NCBI RefSeq assembly: GCF_009687865.1
Contig: NZ_BLAE01000004.1
Coordinates: 234,863 to 298,862, forward strand
DNA length: 64,000 nt
Origin: Acrocarpospora macrocephala
Lineage (GTDB): Bacteria; Actinomycetota; Actinomycetes; Streptosporangiales; Streptosporangiaceae
Direction: 5' to 3'
Numbering within the stretch: the stretch's first letter is position 1; every line of letters begins with the position of its first letter. Below, piece after piece: positions 27,440 to 36,823 of this stretch. A model generated the notes under the pieces. It had not been told where the DNA came from and searched no databases. It saw only the letters and a program-made list of their open reading frames with translations. The position numbers and the translations under genes are program-made.

Positions 27440-27600
27440 CTTCGGTTGCTGAGAATATCGGAGGCACCGCACATCACGTCGCTGCCGAAAACTGTGTCGC
27501 CTAATTCGACTCGATATTCGTGCAGGAATCCACCGAGTCGCCGCCCAGGCACTTCAGCGACTTATTGGCCCGAAATATCGGAGGCTGCTCCGACCCCGCG

Positions 27601-27645
27601 CGCAAATGCGACGCCAGAGACGGAGCAGGCTGGCTGAGCCGCTAG
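27601..27645 (+). pseudogene. short second HEPN-gene remnant
   Basis: Codons at 27601-27642 read R-K-C-D-A-R-D-G-A-G-W-L-S-R then TAG, matching 'IKGDAADGAGWLSK' of the HEPN gene at ~25903-25944 at protein level and over about 31 bases at DNA level with four mismatches. Same orientation as the HEPN gene, 1.7 kb away. No start or further homology. It overlaps the metallohydrolase stop in antisense. Confidence 0.5.
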
Positions 27646-28922
27646 CGCCGGAACGGGGAGCGGGTTTCCGGGTCGTGGCCGTCGATGATGGCCTGGGATT
27701 CCGCTGCCGCCCAGGTGAAGACGCCCTGGGCCATCAGGGAGCGTTCGGCTTTGGCGCGGGCGCTGAAGACGTCGGCGCGGACGCGGTGGATACCCTCGTC
27801 GGACGGATCGGCCAGGGCGGCCATTTCGGCCAGGTGGCCCGCAAGGCGGAGGTCGCCGTCGGAGGCGGCGCGGAGGGCGGCGTCGGCCAGGGCCTGGGCG
27901 CCGCCCGCCAGTTCGGCGACGGCCTGGGCGGCGACCGGGTCGGGGGCGGGTTTGAGGTTGGCGGGGTTGCCGTCGTACCAGCCGCCGTACTGGCGCCAGA
28001 GGTTGCGGACCACGAACTCGGGCTCGTCGTAGCGGGCCTGGAGGAAGGGGCGGGCGTCGAGATGCGCGGGCGGCCGGACTGCGTGGATGATCTCGTCCAG
28101 GCGGGCGCCCTCGTTGAGGAGTCGCAGGGTCTGTTCGACCAGGCTTTCCAGCCATTCGGCGGTTTCGAGCAGGGCGGTGGTGATGCGGTTCGCGCCGAAG
28201 ACGGGCGCGCCGTGGCTGGGGAGCATGATCTCGGCGCCGAGGCCGGCGACACGGCGGAGCGCCTGCGCCCATTCGGCCGGGAAACGCTGGACTTTCTGCG
28301 GGTTGCCGCAGTTGGGGGCCACCCAGAGGAACATGTCGCCCATGCACAGCACCTTGCGCTGCGGGATGTACGCGATGGTCGCGTCGTCGGTCTCCCCCTT
28401 GACGTGGAAGAGACGGAACATCAGATCGCCCCGGGTGAGGGTCATCGTCTCGTGGTACGTGACGTCGGGGAACCGGTAGGACGACGGCCAGTCCAGGGCG
28501 GGATCCTGGAGCTGCCGGCGGTTGATCACCCTGTTGTAACCGCGGGTCAGCGCGTATCGGGCGAATCGGTCGGTCACCGCTTGGTGCGCGACGACGATCG
28601 GCCGGGGGCGGCCGAGGGCGGCGGCCTCCTTGTCGAAGGGTTCCATGCCGAAGACGTGGTCGATATGGCCATGGGAGTAGAACGCGATGCTCAGAGGATT
28701 GGGTGTCCAGGCGCGTACGGCACGAAAGAGATTTGCGGCCCCGAACGGCGAGCCGGTGTCGAAAAGGATCAGCTCACCGGCGGTGGTGAAGGTGATCGAG
28801 TTGCCGAAGGCGGGGTACCAGCCGACGCCCTTCGTGACGTCTTGAACTTCGTCCCCGAACCAATTGCTGTCCAGCTCACCCTGCCAGACCCGTTCCGCGT
28901 AATCGAACAATGTTTCAGACAT
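27642..28922 (-). CDS. MBL-fold metallohydrolase, alkyl/aryl-sulfatase type
   Basis: 426 residues. Metal motif S-H-G-H-I-D-H, later 'FHVKGETDD' and 'MLPSHGAPVFG', then a helical segment 'PAHLDARPFLQARYDEPEFVVRNLWRQYGGWYDGNP' characteristic of the dimerisation domain of SdsA1-like alkylsulfatases. The full enzyme normally also has an SCP2-like C-terminal domain (~600 residues); here it is lacking, so this is a shorter relative. No signal peptide. Likely cleaves sulfate or related esters in the cytoplasm. Divergent from a PucR regulator. Confidence 0.87.
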   Translation of the reverse strand: MSETLFDYAERVWQGELDSNWFGDEVQDVTKGVGWYPAFGNSITFTTAGELILFDTGSPFGAANLFRAVRAWTPNPLSIAFYSHGHIDHVFGMEPFDKEAAALGRPRPIVVAHQAVTDRFARYALTRGYNRVINRRQLQDPALDWPSSYRFPDVTYHETMTLTRGDLMFRLFHVKGETDDATIAYIPQRKVLCMGDMFLWVAPNCGNPQKVQRFPAEWAQALRRVAGLGAEIMLPSHGAPVFGANRITTALLETAEWLESLVEQTLRLLNEGARLDEIIHAVRPPAHLDARPFLQARYDEPEFVVRNLWRQYGGWYDGNPANLKPAPDPVAAQAVAELAGGAQALADAALRAASDGDLRLAGHLAEMAALADPSDEGIHRVRADVFSARAKAERSLMAQGVFTWAAAESQAIIDGHDPETRSPFRR

Positions 28923-29028
28923 GCCGATCGAGTCCCCTCTGAGAGCCGGTCCCAGAATGCGGGACCAACTCTTCTCCTGCCCGGCTGGCCAGGCAATCTG
29001 CGGTCGTCCCAGCCCGATCATCCTGATG

Positions 29029-29044
29029 TTGTGACATGTCACAA
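29029..29044. promoter_or_regulatory. 16-bp palindrome between the metallohydrolase and PucR genes
   Basis: Perfect TTGTGACATGTCACAA ending six bases before the PucR-like GTG start and 106 bp upstream of the hydrolase start. Position suggests autoregulation by the PucR protein. Confidence 0.65.
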
Positions 29045-29050
29045 TGAGGA

Positions 29051-30250
29051 GTGGACGAGATCCGCGCGACCGCGGCCGTGATCGCCGCGCGCTGCCTTCC
29101 CCAGGCGAACCAGATCGCCCGCCAGATCGTGGCCGACCAGCACGCCGCGCTCCGCGATCTCCCCTCCGACATGCGGGATGTGGAGATCGCCGCCACCGCG
29201 CGGCACGGCATCAGGCTGTTCCTCGCCCTGGCCCAGGGCCATCAGCTCACCGGCGCCGACATGCAGCTCTTCCGGGACAGAACCGCCCAGCGGGTGGACG
29301 AGGGCGTGCAGCTCAGGGACCTGATGACGGCCTATTACATTGGCTATCGGGTGATCTGGGAGACGCTCTGCGCCGCCACCAGACCCGGCGAGGAGGAGGC
29401 CCTGCGCTACCTCGCCACCCTCCAGCTGAACACCCTGGAAATCCTCACGGCGACGATCACCGAGGCGTACCTGGCGGAGCAGTCCGCCCTCATGTCCGAA
29501 CGCCGGGAGACCCTTCGTACGGTCGCGCACGCCCTGATCTCAGGCCGCCACGACCAGGCCACCCGCTACGACGTGGAACTGACCCCGCCCTACCACGTCA
29601 TCGCCATCCGCATATCAACCGAAAAATTACCCACCGACCAGCCCACCCGAGCCGTCGCCACCGGTCAGGCGATCATGGCCAGGCGCACGATGCGCAGCGT
29701 GCAACGCGAGTTCGACACGATCGCGGGCCACCCCGTCCTCACCCTGCTGGACGGCCAGGGCGGCCACGCCCTCCTCCCGGCCCAGCCCGGCGTCGAACGC
29801 CCCCTCGCCCGGCTCGCCACCCGCCTGGAAACCTCCCTCGGCGCCCCGGTGCGACTCGGCCTCGCACACGCTCCCACCCTTGCCGACGTCCAACCGGCCG
29901 CCGCCCAAACCGCCCGCGTCGCGGCCATCACCGAACAGAACGACAACCCCTCCGGCGTGTACGGCATCCGCGACGTGCTCCTCGACTACCACCTGAGCAC
30001 CCCCGGCGACAGCGCCGACGAGCTGACCGCCCTGCTGGCCCCCCTCGACGAGCAGCTCCTGGAAACCCTCAACCGCTACCTGGCCTGCGACTTCGACCGC
30101 CGCCGCACCGCCGCCGACCTGGGCGTGCACGCCAACACGATCGACAACCGCCTGACCAGGGTCCGCGACCTCACGGGCATCGATCTGCGCACCGCCCAGG
30201 GCATCCTGCTCTGCGGCGCGGCCCTGACCGTCCGCCGCCTCGCGCGATAG
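29051..30250 (+). CDS. PucR-type (CdaR-like) transcriptional regulator
   Basis: 399 residues. N-terminal RsbR-like helical sensor, central GGDEF-like region, and the PucR C-terminal HTH 'LLETLNRYLACDFDRRRTAADLGVHANTIDNRLTRVRDLTGIDLRTAQG'. The GTG at 29051 has AGGA directly adjoining, so the message may be leaderless or start at GTG 29078. Divergent from the alkylsulfatase-like gene, which it probably controls; the sensor ligand is unknown. Confidence 0.9.
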   Translation: MDEIRATAAVIAARCLPQANQIARQIVADQHAALRDLPSDMRDVEIAATARHGIRLFLALAQGHQLTGADMQLFRDRTAQRVDEGVQLRDLMTAYYIGYRVIWETLCAATRPGEEEALRYLATLQLNTLEILTATITEAYLAEQSALMSERRETLRTVAHALISGRHDQATRYDVELTPPYHVIAIRISTEKLPTDQPTRAVATGQAIMARRTMRSVQREFDTIAGHPVLTLLDGQGGHALLPAQPGVERPLARLATRLETSLGAPVRLGLAHAPTLADVQPAAAQTARVAAITEQNDNPSGVYGIRDVLLDYHLSTPGDSADELTALLAPLDEQLLETLNRYLACDFDRRRTAADLGVHANTIDNRLTRVRDLTGIDLRTAQGILLCGAALTVRRLAR

Positions 30251-30266
30251 CGGACACCGCGTGAGA

Positions 30267-32096
30267 TTACTTCTTGGGCTTGTCCGCAGACGATTCCCCG
30301 GTGGACAGCGCGGCGACGAAGGCCTCCTGGGGGACTTCCACCCGGCCCACCATCTTCATCCGCTTCTTGCCCTCCTTCTGCTTCTCCAGCAGTTTGCGCT
30401 TGCGGCTGATGTCACCGCCGTAACACTTGGCGAGCACGTCCTTGCGGATGGCCCGGATGTTCTCGCGCGCGATCACCCGAGCCCCGATGGCGGCCTGGAT
30501 CGGCACCTCGAACTGCTGCCGCGGAATCAGGTCCTTGAGCTTTTTGGCCATCTCCACGCCGTAGGCATACGCCTTGTCCCGGTGCACGATCGCGCTGAAC
30601 GCGTCCACCGCCTCGCCCTGCAGGAGAATGTCCACCTTGACCAGATCCGAGTCCTGCTCGCCGGACGGCTCGTAGTCCAGCGACGCGTACCCCCGCGTCT
30701 TTGACTTGAGCTGGTCGAAGAAGTCGAAGATGATCTCGCCGAGCGGCAGCGTGTAGCGGATCTCGACCCGGTCCTCGGACAGGTAGTCCATGCCCTGCAG
30801 CGCCCCGCGCCGGCCCTGGCAGAGCTCCATGATCGCGCCGATGTACTCGGAGGGAGCGAGCAGCGTGGCCTTGACCACCGGCTCGTGAATCTCGGCGATC
30901 TTGCCTTCGGGGAACTCGGACGGGTTGGTCACCACGATCTCCCGGCCGTCCTCCATGACGACCCGGTAGATCACGTTCGGCGCGGTCGAGATCAGCGCCA
31001 GGTTGAACTCGCGCTCCAGCCGCTCCCGCACGATCTCCATGTGCAGCAGCCCAAGGAAGCCGCAGCGGAAGCCGAACCCGAGCGCGGCCGAGCTCTCCGG
31101 CTCGTAGACCAGCGCGGCGTCGTTCAGCCGGAGCTTGTCGAGCGCCTCCCTGAGCTCGGGGAAATCGTCCCCGTCGATCGGGTAAAGCCCGGAATACACC
31201 ATCGGCTTGGGATGGTCGTATCCCTCCAGCGCCGCGTCGGCGGGCTTGGCGACGCTCGTCACGGTGTCACCGACGCGGGACTGCCGCACGTCCTTCACAC
31301 CGGTGATCAGGTAGCCCACCTCGCCCACGCCGAGCCCCAGGTCGGAGACCTTCGGCTCGGGCGAGATGACGCCGATCTCCAGCGTCTCGTGGTGCGCCTG
31401 CGTGGACATCATCAGGATGCGCTCACGCTTGCCCAGATGCCCGTCGATGACCCGGACATAGGTGACGACCCCGCGATAGGTGTCGTACACCGAGTCGAAG
31501 ATCAGCGCGCGGGCCGGCGCGTCCGCGTCGCCGACCGGGTGCGGCACGCTGTCCACCACGTGGTCGAGCAGCTCGCGCACGCCCACCCCGGTCTTGCCGG
31601 AAACCCGCAGCACATCCGACGGCTCGCAGCCGATCAGGTGCGCGATCTCCTCCGCGTATTTGTCCGGCTGGGCGGCGGGCAGGTCGATCTTGTTCAGCAC
31701 CGGGATGATGTGCAGGTTTACGTTCATGGCCATATACAGGTTGGCCAGCGTCTGCGCCTCGATCCCCTGGGCCGCGTCGACGAGCAGGATCGCGCCCTCA
31801 CACGCCTGCAGCGACCGCGACACCTCGTAGGAGAAGTCCACGTGCCCCGGAGTGTCGATCATGTTGAGCACGTGCCCGTTCCACGGCAGCCGCACGGCCT
31901 GCGACTTGATCGTGATGCCGCGCTCGCGCTCGATGTCCATCCGGTCCAGATATTGCGCGCGCATGGACCGGTCGTCGACCACGCCCGTGATCTGCAGCAT
32001 GCGATCGGCAAGGGTTGACTTGCCGTGGTCGATATGCGCGATGATGCAGAAATTGCGGATCAACGTAGGGTCGGTCTGGCCAGTCTGAGTGCGCAC
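30267..32096 (-). CDS. lepA: elongation factor 4 (LepA)
   Basis: 609 residues. GTPase motifs 'AHIDHGKST', '[10 protein letters not shown]', 'DTPGHVDF' and 'NKIDLP', then LepA-specific C-terminal domain with '[14 protein letters not shown]'. EF4 back-translocates or rescues stalled ribosomes. GTG at 32094-32096 gives the N-terminus '[16 protein letters not shown]' normal for the group; an upstream TTG at 32111 is the alternative. lepA close to rpsT is a conserved actinobacterial order. Confidence 0.96.
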   Translation of the reverse strand: MRTQTGQTDPTLIRNFCIIAHIDHGKSTLADRMLQITGVVDDRSMRAQYLDRMDIERERGITIKSQAVRLPWNGHVLNMIDTPGHVDFSYEVSRSLQACEGAILLVDAAQGIEAQTLANLYMAMNVNLHIIPVLNKIDLPAAQPDKYAEEIAHLIGCEPSDVLRVSGKTGVGVRELLDHVVDSVPHPVGDADAPARALIFDSVYDTYRGVVTYVRVIDGHLGKRERILMMSTQAHHETLEIGVISPEPKVSDLGLGVGEVGYLITGVKDVRQSRVGDTVTSVAKPADAALEGYDHPKPMVYSGLYPIDGDDFPELREALDKLRLNDAALVYEPESSAALGFGFRCGFLGLLHMEIVRERLEREFNLALISTAPNVIYRVVMEDGREIVVTNPSEFPEGKIAEIHEPVVKATLLAPSEYIGAIMELCQGRRGALQGMDYLSEDRVEIRYTLPLGEIIFDFFDQLKSKTRGYASLDYEPSGEQDSDLVKVDILLQGEAVDAFSAIVHRDKAYAYGVEMAKKLKDLIPRQQFEVPIQAAIGARVIARENIRAIRKDVLAKCYGGDISRKRKLLEKQKEGKKRMKMVGRVEVPQEAFVAALSTGESSADKPKK

Positions 32097-32170
32097 CGAA
32101 GTCCGTTTCAACAGGGTTTGAGGCGTTCAACGGCTGGCGGAGCAGCCACCCTCCATGGTGGCATGTCCGG

Positions 32171-33181
32171 ATGCCTTCCTTGACCACCCGGCGTGTCCTC
32201 AAGTGGCTCGCGATCATCGCGGCCGTGCCGCTGACGCTCGTGCTGATCGTCGCGGCCATGTTGCGCCTGGACTATGCCGGGACTCCGGCGCCATGGGCCA
32301 AATCCACTGGAAACGACGCTCTCTGGCTCGGCCACGCCTGGGTGGACGGCCGCCGCACCGCCGCCGACGTCAACACCCTCGCCGCCCGGCTGGGTTCCAT
32401 GAAGGACGTGTACGTCCACAGCGGCCCCCTTGACGCGAACGGCACCCTACCCGCCGCGAAATACCCGAACGCGGCAAATCTTTTGACCTGGTGGAAAGCC
32501 CGCCTTCCCGGGGTACGGATCTCCGCCTGGCTTGGCCAAACGGTCAACCCGGACGACGAAGGCCATTTGAACCTCGCGGACCAGGCGACCCGGGCTCGGG
32601 TGGTCGCGGGCGCGAAAGCCCTCGTGGATCTCGGCTTCGACGGCATCCACTACGACTTCGAGCCGGTCGACGACGGCGACGCCGACTATCTGGCTCTGAT
32701 GCGCGAGACCCGGCAGGCGATCGGCTCGGCCGTGCTCTCCGTGGCCACCCATCAGATCGAACCGGTCATCGGCGCCACATTCCTCTTCCGTACGGTGGGG
32801 GGCCACCCCAAGTACTGGTCCCCGGAATACTTCCGCCAGATGGCCGAACTCACCGACCAGGTCGCGATCATGACGTACGACTCCTGGACGCCGCTGCAAT
32901 CCCTGTACGGGGGATATGTCGCCCGGCAGACGGCCATGGCTCTGGAGCTCACCCCCGACACGACCGACCTGCTCATCGGGGCTCCCGCGTACCACGACCA
33001 TATGGTCGGCATCAGCGACTACGCGGAGAGCGTCGCGATGGCGGCGGAAGGGACCAGGCTCGCGCTCACTGACCATGGCCCGCGCCCCAACCTGGGGCTC
33101 GCTCTGTATATCGACTTCGCCGCGACCGAGGAGGACTGGCGCGAGTACGAGCAGGCCTGGGTCCGGGCCACGGAGGAATGA
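32171..33181 (+). CDS. membrane-anchored GH18-like protein
   Basis: 336 residues. N-terminal membrane anchor (about 11-31), then a TIM-barrel-like domain whose strand-4 motif 'GFDGIHYDFEPVDDGDADY' corresponds to GH18 D-x-x-D-x-D-x-E with H-Y in the middle, so one Asp of the set is altered while the final Glu is kept. 'VAIMTYDSW' and 'APAYHDH' follow. It may act on a beta-linked glycan at the cell surface or be a non-catalytic glycan binder. Sits between lepA and rpsT. Confidence 0.8.
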   Translation: MPSLTTRRVLKWLAIIAAVPLTLVLIVAAMLRLDYAGTPAPWAKSTGNDALWLGHAWVDGRRTAADVNTLAARLGSMKDVYVHSGPLDANGTLPAAKYPNAANLLTWWKARLPGVRISAWLGQTVNPDDEGHLNLADQATRARVVAGAKALVDLGFDGIHYDFEPVDDGDADYLALMRETRQAIGSAVLSVATHQIEPVIGATFLFRTVGGHPKYWSPEYFRQMAELTDQVAIMTYDSWTPLQSLYGGYVARQTAMALELTPDTTDLLIGAPAYHDHMVGISDYAESVAMAAEGTRLALTDHGPRPNLGLALYIDFAATEEDWREYEQAWVRATEE

Positions 33182-33391
33182 CCCCCACCTGAGTGGCGGC
33201 GCAACCATGATCCCGGGATAGCCCCTGCGCCAGAAACCCGCCAAGCCGGAAATCACCAGCTAAATCACCCGGACCAGCATCGGCCGAGGAGGAAAACGAT
33301 CGAGCCTGCATTGTTCGGGTCGTAATGGCGGGCTGGGGTCGTGATTCAAGCTAGACTGACGTGGGCAGGAGCCCCGCCCCAAGCTCATGAT

Positions 33392-33421
33392 TTGAGTGCC
33401 CGCCTGGGCTGTTGGTATCCT
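33392..33421 (+). promoter_or_regulatory. candidate rpsT promoter
   Basis: TTGAGT (33392-33397) and TATCCT (33416-33421) with 18-bp spacing, about 80 bp upstream of the rpsT start. Confidence 0.4.
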
Positions 33422-33501
33422 GTCCAACTGCGTGTGGCGCGCCCTCTCAACGAGCCGTGCGCGATCCATCCGACCAAGACTTCAAATCCGAGGCTTCCTT
33501 C

Positions 33502-33774
33502 GTGGCGAACATCAAGTCCCAGATCAAGCGAAACAAGCAGAACGAGAAGGCCCGGCTGCGCAACAAGGCAGTCAAGTCGTCCCTCAAGACTGCGGTCCGC
33601 AAATTCCGCGAGACCGCCGACCAGGGCGACGCCGAGGCGACCCTGATCGCTCTGCGCGCCGCCAGCCGTCAGCTGGACAAGGCCGTCAGCAAGGGCGTGA
33701 TCCACAAGAACCAGGCCGCCAACCGCAAGTCGGCCATCGCCAAGCGCGCGGCCGCCCTTCAGACCGCCAAGTAG
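33502..33774 (+). CDS. rpsT: 30S ribosomal protein S20
   Basis: 90 residues, GTG start. '[37 protein letters not shown]' and '[23 protein letters not shown]' are S20. Basic, helical 16S rRNA binder. A strong terminator follows. It is transcribed alone, opposite to lepA. Confidence 0.97.
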   Translation: MANIKSQIKRNKQNEKARLRNKAVKSSLKTAVRKFRETADQGDAEATLIALRAASRQLDKAVSKGVIHKNQAANRKSAIAKRAAALQTAK

Positions 33775-33782
33775 TCCAACCG

Positions 33783-33815
33783 AGAACGCCGCCTCCTGCC
33801 CGGAGGCGGCGTTCT
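33783..33815 (+). terminator. rpsT terminator
   Basis: 14-bp stem AGAACGCCGCCTCC with a five-base loop, nine bases after the rpsT stop, followed by TTCG. The next 206 bp to the alcohol dehydrogenase show no supportable gene. Confidence 0.88.
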
Positions 33816-34021
33816 TCGCGTATCCGGGCAGGATTGCGTCAGCGGAACCAGCGCCGCGACGATCCGGCGGAGCGGCCCCAGGGCCGGGTCGTCCTCGACG
33901 GCGAGACCGGCGCAGGAGGCGAGGAGGGCTGCGGCCCATCAGCGCCACTGGCTGCGCACACTCCCAGGAACATACCAACGCCCACTGACATTGCGGCCGA
34001 GGCCGAGAAAGGCGACCCGGC

Positions 34022-35119
34022 TCATGGCGTGCTCACCATCCGGGTCGCACGGGTCTGCTCCGCCTGCGGGTCGACGAGCGTCTTGATCCGCGTGGTGCGA
34101 CGCTCGGCGAGGGGCTGCAGACCGTCAGGGACCAGCCGATCCAGGCTCAGCGCGACTGGCGCGATATCACTCCACGGATCCCGTCTCGCCGCGAGCAGAC
34201 CAAGCGCGGTCGGCATGTCGAGCGCACAGACGTGCGCGTTGGTGCCGATGATTTCGTGCTCGATCAGGCTCAGCGTGCGTACGTCCCACTCCACGGGAAC
34301 GCCCTGCAACCCGACCAGAACCAGCCGACCGCCGCGCGGCAGGATCTCCACCGCGCTCTTAAGACCCCCTGTCGTGCCGGACACCTCATACACCACGGTC
34401 GGGTTCATGCCCCACGCCGTGATGCTGTCCCGGGCCTCGGTCGCGTCACCCGTGCGTAGGACATGCGTCGCGCCGAGCCCATCGGCGATCTTGAGCCTGG
34501 CGTCGTCGAGGTCGATGACCGCGAGCCGACCCGTCACGGACGCGACCGCATAGGTGAGAAATGCTCCTATGCCTCCCGTGCCGATGATGACGGCCTCGTC
34601 GTCGGCGGACAGGCGACCGCGTCGCATCGCATGCACCGCGATCGACATGGGCTGGGCCAGAGCGGCGGCATCCGCGGTCAGCCCGTACGGTGCTACCGGC
34701 AGGCAGGTGGCCGCCGGTGCCACCACGTACTCAGCGAGCGCGCCATCGCGTTGCAGGCCAACCGTCGAGTAGTGCTCACATAGATTTGTACGCATGCGAT
34801 GACATTGCACACAGGTGCCGCACGAGATGCCGGCACCGCTGACAACGAGCTCGCCCTCGGCGAAGTCGCTGACCCCGGGCCCGAGTTGGGCCACCACTCC
34901 GGCGAATTCGTGACCGGGAATCATCGGCCCGAGGTGGCCGGAGACTGGATGGCGTGTCTGGACGGGAAATATGTGCGGTCCGCTGGCGTACTCATGGGAG
35001 TCGGTGCCGCAGATGCCCACCGATCGCACCTCGATCAGCAGGTCGCCCGGGCCGGGGCGGGGTTGGGTGACGTCCTCGATACGGACGTCGCCTCGATCGT
35101 GGTACACCGCTGCGCGCAC
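34022..35119 (-). CDS. zinc-dependent alcohol dehydrogenase (butanediol/sorbitol dehydrogenase type)
   Basis: 365 residues. Catalytic zinc ligands C37 and H70-E71 ('GHE'), structural zinc Cys 100, 103, 106 and 114, Rossmann motif 'IIGTGGIG' and 'DLDDARL' with Asp for NAD. Oxidises a secondary alcohol or polyol. It is last in a catabolic cluster with a polyamine-type importer and an amidohydrolase, so it may oxidise an alcohol released from the imported compound. Substrate unknown. Confidence 0.93.
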   Translation of the reverse strand: MRAAVYHDRGDVRIEDVTQPRPGPGDLLIEVRSVGICGTDSHEYASGPHIFPVQTRHPVSGHLGPMIPGHEFAGVVAQLGPGVSDFAEGELVVSGAGISCGTCVQCHRMRTNLCEHYSTVGLQRDGALAEYVVAPAATCLPVAPYGLTADAAALAQPMSIAVHAMRRGRLSADDEAVIIGTGGIGAFLTYAVASVTGRLAVIDLDDARLKIADGLGATHVLRTGDATEARDSITAWGMNPTVVYEVSGTTGGLKSAVEILPRGGRLVLVGLQGVPVEWDVRTLSLIEHEIIGTNAHVCALDMPTALGLLAARRDPWSDIAPVALSLDRLVPDGLQPLAERRTTRIKTLVDPQAEQTRATRMVSTP

Positions 35120-35186
35120 GATGTGTTCTCCTTCTTGGCAGTGGTTGAACGGATATCAGGCGATCTCGATGATCGTCTTGACGTTC

Positions 35187-35705
35187 TCAATCCGTGTTGT
35201 CGTGGCCCTTCAACACGAACCGGCCCGGCCACTGGTCCTCGATCTCCGAGACGCGGTGCGCGATGCGCCAGCGTCCGTCGGGCTCGCGGCGCATCTTGTC
35301 GAGGTAACGGCCCAGTCCCCACACGTACGAGCGCTCGCCGTCGCCGGCATCGAACCTGATCATGTAGCTCTGCACGTCCGCGGTGTCACCGTGCAACTCG
35401 ATGCGACTGTTGAGCACGAGGTGCTTGTGGTAGATCTCGGGGGCGTGGGAGTGGCGACTCGCGAAGTCGAGGGTCCCCTCGCGACCCACCCAGCGGTGCA
35501 CGGAGCCGTCCGGGCGCCGGTTCTCTCGCACGACGTCGTCGGTGAAGCAGTCCACGAGCCGATCGAAGTCGCCGTAGTCCAGCGAGTGACCGTACTGTGT
35601 CAACGTGTCAAGGATCGCGTTTCGATCCTCCAGATCCTGCACACGGGCCTTCAAAGCCTCGAGTTCGTCCTCAGACATCCCTTTTCCTTCTCTCGTCTCG
35701 GTCAT
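35187..35705 (-). CDS. NTF2/SnoaL-like protein
   Basis: 172 residues if started at ATG 35703-35705, which overlaps the ATPase stop (ATGA) behind GGAG; ATG 35676-35678 has its own AAGGAAAAGGG site and would drop nine residues. A leading coiled coil ('ELEALKARVQDLEDRNAILDTL') precedes the SnoaL_4 fold with 'DYGDFDRLVDCFTDDVV' and 'EIYHKHLVLNSRI'. Similar proteins act as dehydratase-, cyclase- or ring-hydroxylating-like small subunits. Role in this pathway unknown. Confidence 0.86.
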   Translation of the reverse strand: MTETREGKGMSEDELEALKARVQDLEDRNAILDTLTQYGHSLDYGDFDRLVDCFTDDVVRENRRPDGSVHRWVGREGTLDFASRHSHAPEIYHKHLVLNSRIELHGDTADVQSYMIRFDAGDGERSYVWGLGRYLDKMRREPDGRWRIAHRVSEIEDQWPGRFVLKGHDNTD

Positions 35706-36823
35706 CGGGTCGCTCCGGCGTGGAACGCTCTGCTCGTCACCGGCGCATTCGGCAGGAGGATGGCGTCCTCCCAGGGAATCGACACGTCGACTCGGTCGCC
35801 GGGCGCGAAGGTATTCGCCCGCGACGGGATAACCACGCGCAGGCCGCTCACGACATCCGCGTCGATGAACAGCCGCACCTCGTCGCCGAACAGCATCGAG
35901 CTCGTGATGGTGCCGCGCAGCACCGGCGCGCCCTCGACGATGCCCAGGCGCGCCGCGCGGGGCCGGATGCCGAAGGTGTACCGGCCGGGCGCGGTGCCCG
36001 CCGGCGCGGCCCAGGAGCCGTCGCCCCCTGCCTCGAACCGGAACCGCGTCCTGTCGTCGACCTCCGCCGCGACCGTGGTCGCGTCCGAGAAGAACTCCGC
36101 GGTGAAGACGTTCGGCGGGTTGCGGAACAGGTCGTCCGGTCGGCCGAGGGCGACGACCTGCGAGTTGTTCATGATGGCGATGCGAGTCGAAAGGTGCATC
36201 GCCTCCTGCTGGTCGTGGGTGACATAGATGAACGTCGTGCCCAGCTGCCCATGGATGCGCTTGATCTCGGACTCCATCTCGAGCCGCAGGGTGCGGTCGA
36301 GCGCGCCGAGCGGCTCATCCATCAGCAGCACGTCCGGGTCGTACGCGAGCGCGCGCGCCACCGCGACGCGCTGCTGCTGACCACCCGACAACTCGGCTGG
36401 CAGGGCGTTGGCCCGGTGCTCGAGCTTGACGATCGCCAGCATCTCGGCCACGCGCGCCCGGCGACGTTCAGCAGACCACTTGCGGCGCTTGAGCCCGTAC
36501 TCGATGTTCTTCGCGACCGTCAGGTGCGGGAACAGCGAGTAGCTCTGGAACACCATGCCGAGCTGCCGCTGCGCCGGGCTGAGGCCCGAGATGTCGAGGG
36601 AGCGCAGCAGGATCGCGCCGCTGGTGGGCGTCTCGAAGCCCGCGATGAGCTTCAGCAACGTGCTCTTGCCCGAGCCGCTCGGTCCGAGCAGGGTGAGGAA
36701 CTCGCCCTTCTCGATCGCGAAGCTCGTCGGCGCGAGTGCCAGCACTCCGGCGTAGCTCTTCGCGACGGCGTCGAGCACCAGCACATGATCGTCGTTCATC
36801 GTCGTTTCCCTGTCGTTTGTCAT
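35702..36823 (-). CDS. ABC transporter ATP-binding protein (PotA type)
   Basis: 373 residues. Walker A G-P-S-G-S-G-K-S-T at 47-55, signature 'LSGGQQQRVAVARALAYDPDVLLMDEPLGALD' and a C-terminal TOBE domain. This is the spermidine/putrescine-class ATPase. ATG overlaps the stop of the upstream permease; ATG 36797-36799 (residue 9) has the better site AGGGA and may be the true start. The second C-terminal TOBE-like strand set is complete. Confidence 0.93.
   Translation of the reverse strand: MTNDRETTMNDDHVLVLDAVAKSYAGVLALAPTSFAIEKGEFLTLLGPSGSGKSTLLKLIAGFETPTSGAILLRSLDISGLSPAQRQLGMVFQSYSLFPHLTVAKNIEYGLKRRKWSAERRRARVAEMLAIVKLEHRANALPAELSGGQQQRVAVARALAYDPDVLLMDEPLGALDRTLRLEMESEIKRIHGQLGTTFIYVTHDQQEAMHLSTRIAIMNNSQVVALGRPDDLFRNPPNVFTAEFFSDATTVAAEVDDRTRFRFEAGGDGSWAAPAGTAPGRYTFGIRPRAARLGIVEGAPVLRGTITSSMLFGDEVRLFIDADVVSGLRVVIPSRANTFAPGDRVDVSIPWEDAILLPNAPVTSRAFHAGATR

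Noticed and set aside
27454..27585. Direct repeat AATATCGGAGGC at 27454 and 27574
   Set aside because: Only two 12-bp copies 120 bp apart without inverted ends; too little to call a mobile element or target-site duplication.
33816..34021. Small open frame on the minus strand (about 33841-33998) after rpsT
   Set aside because: Fifty codons, no ribosome site or similarity, and several equally long frames overlap it.
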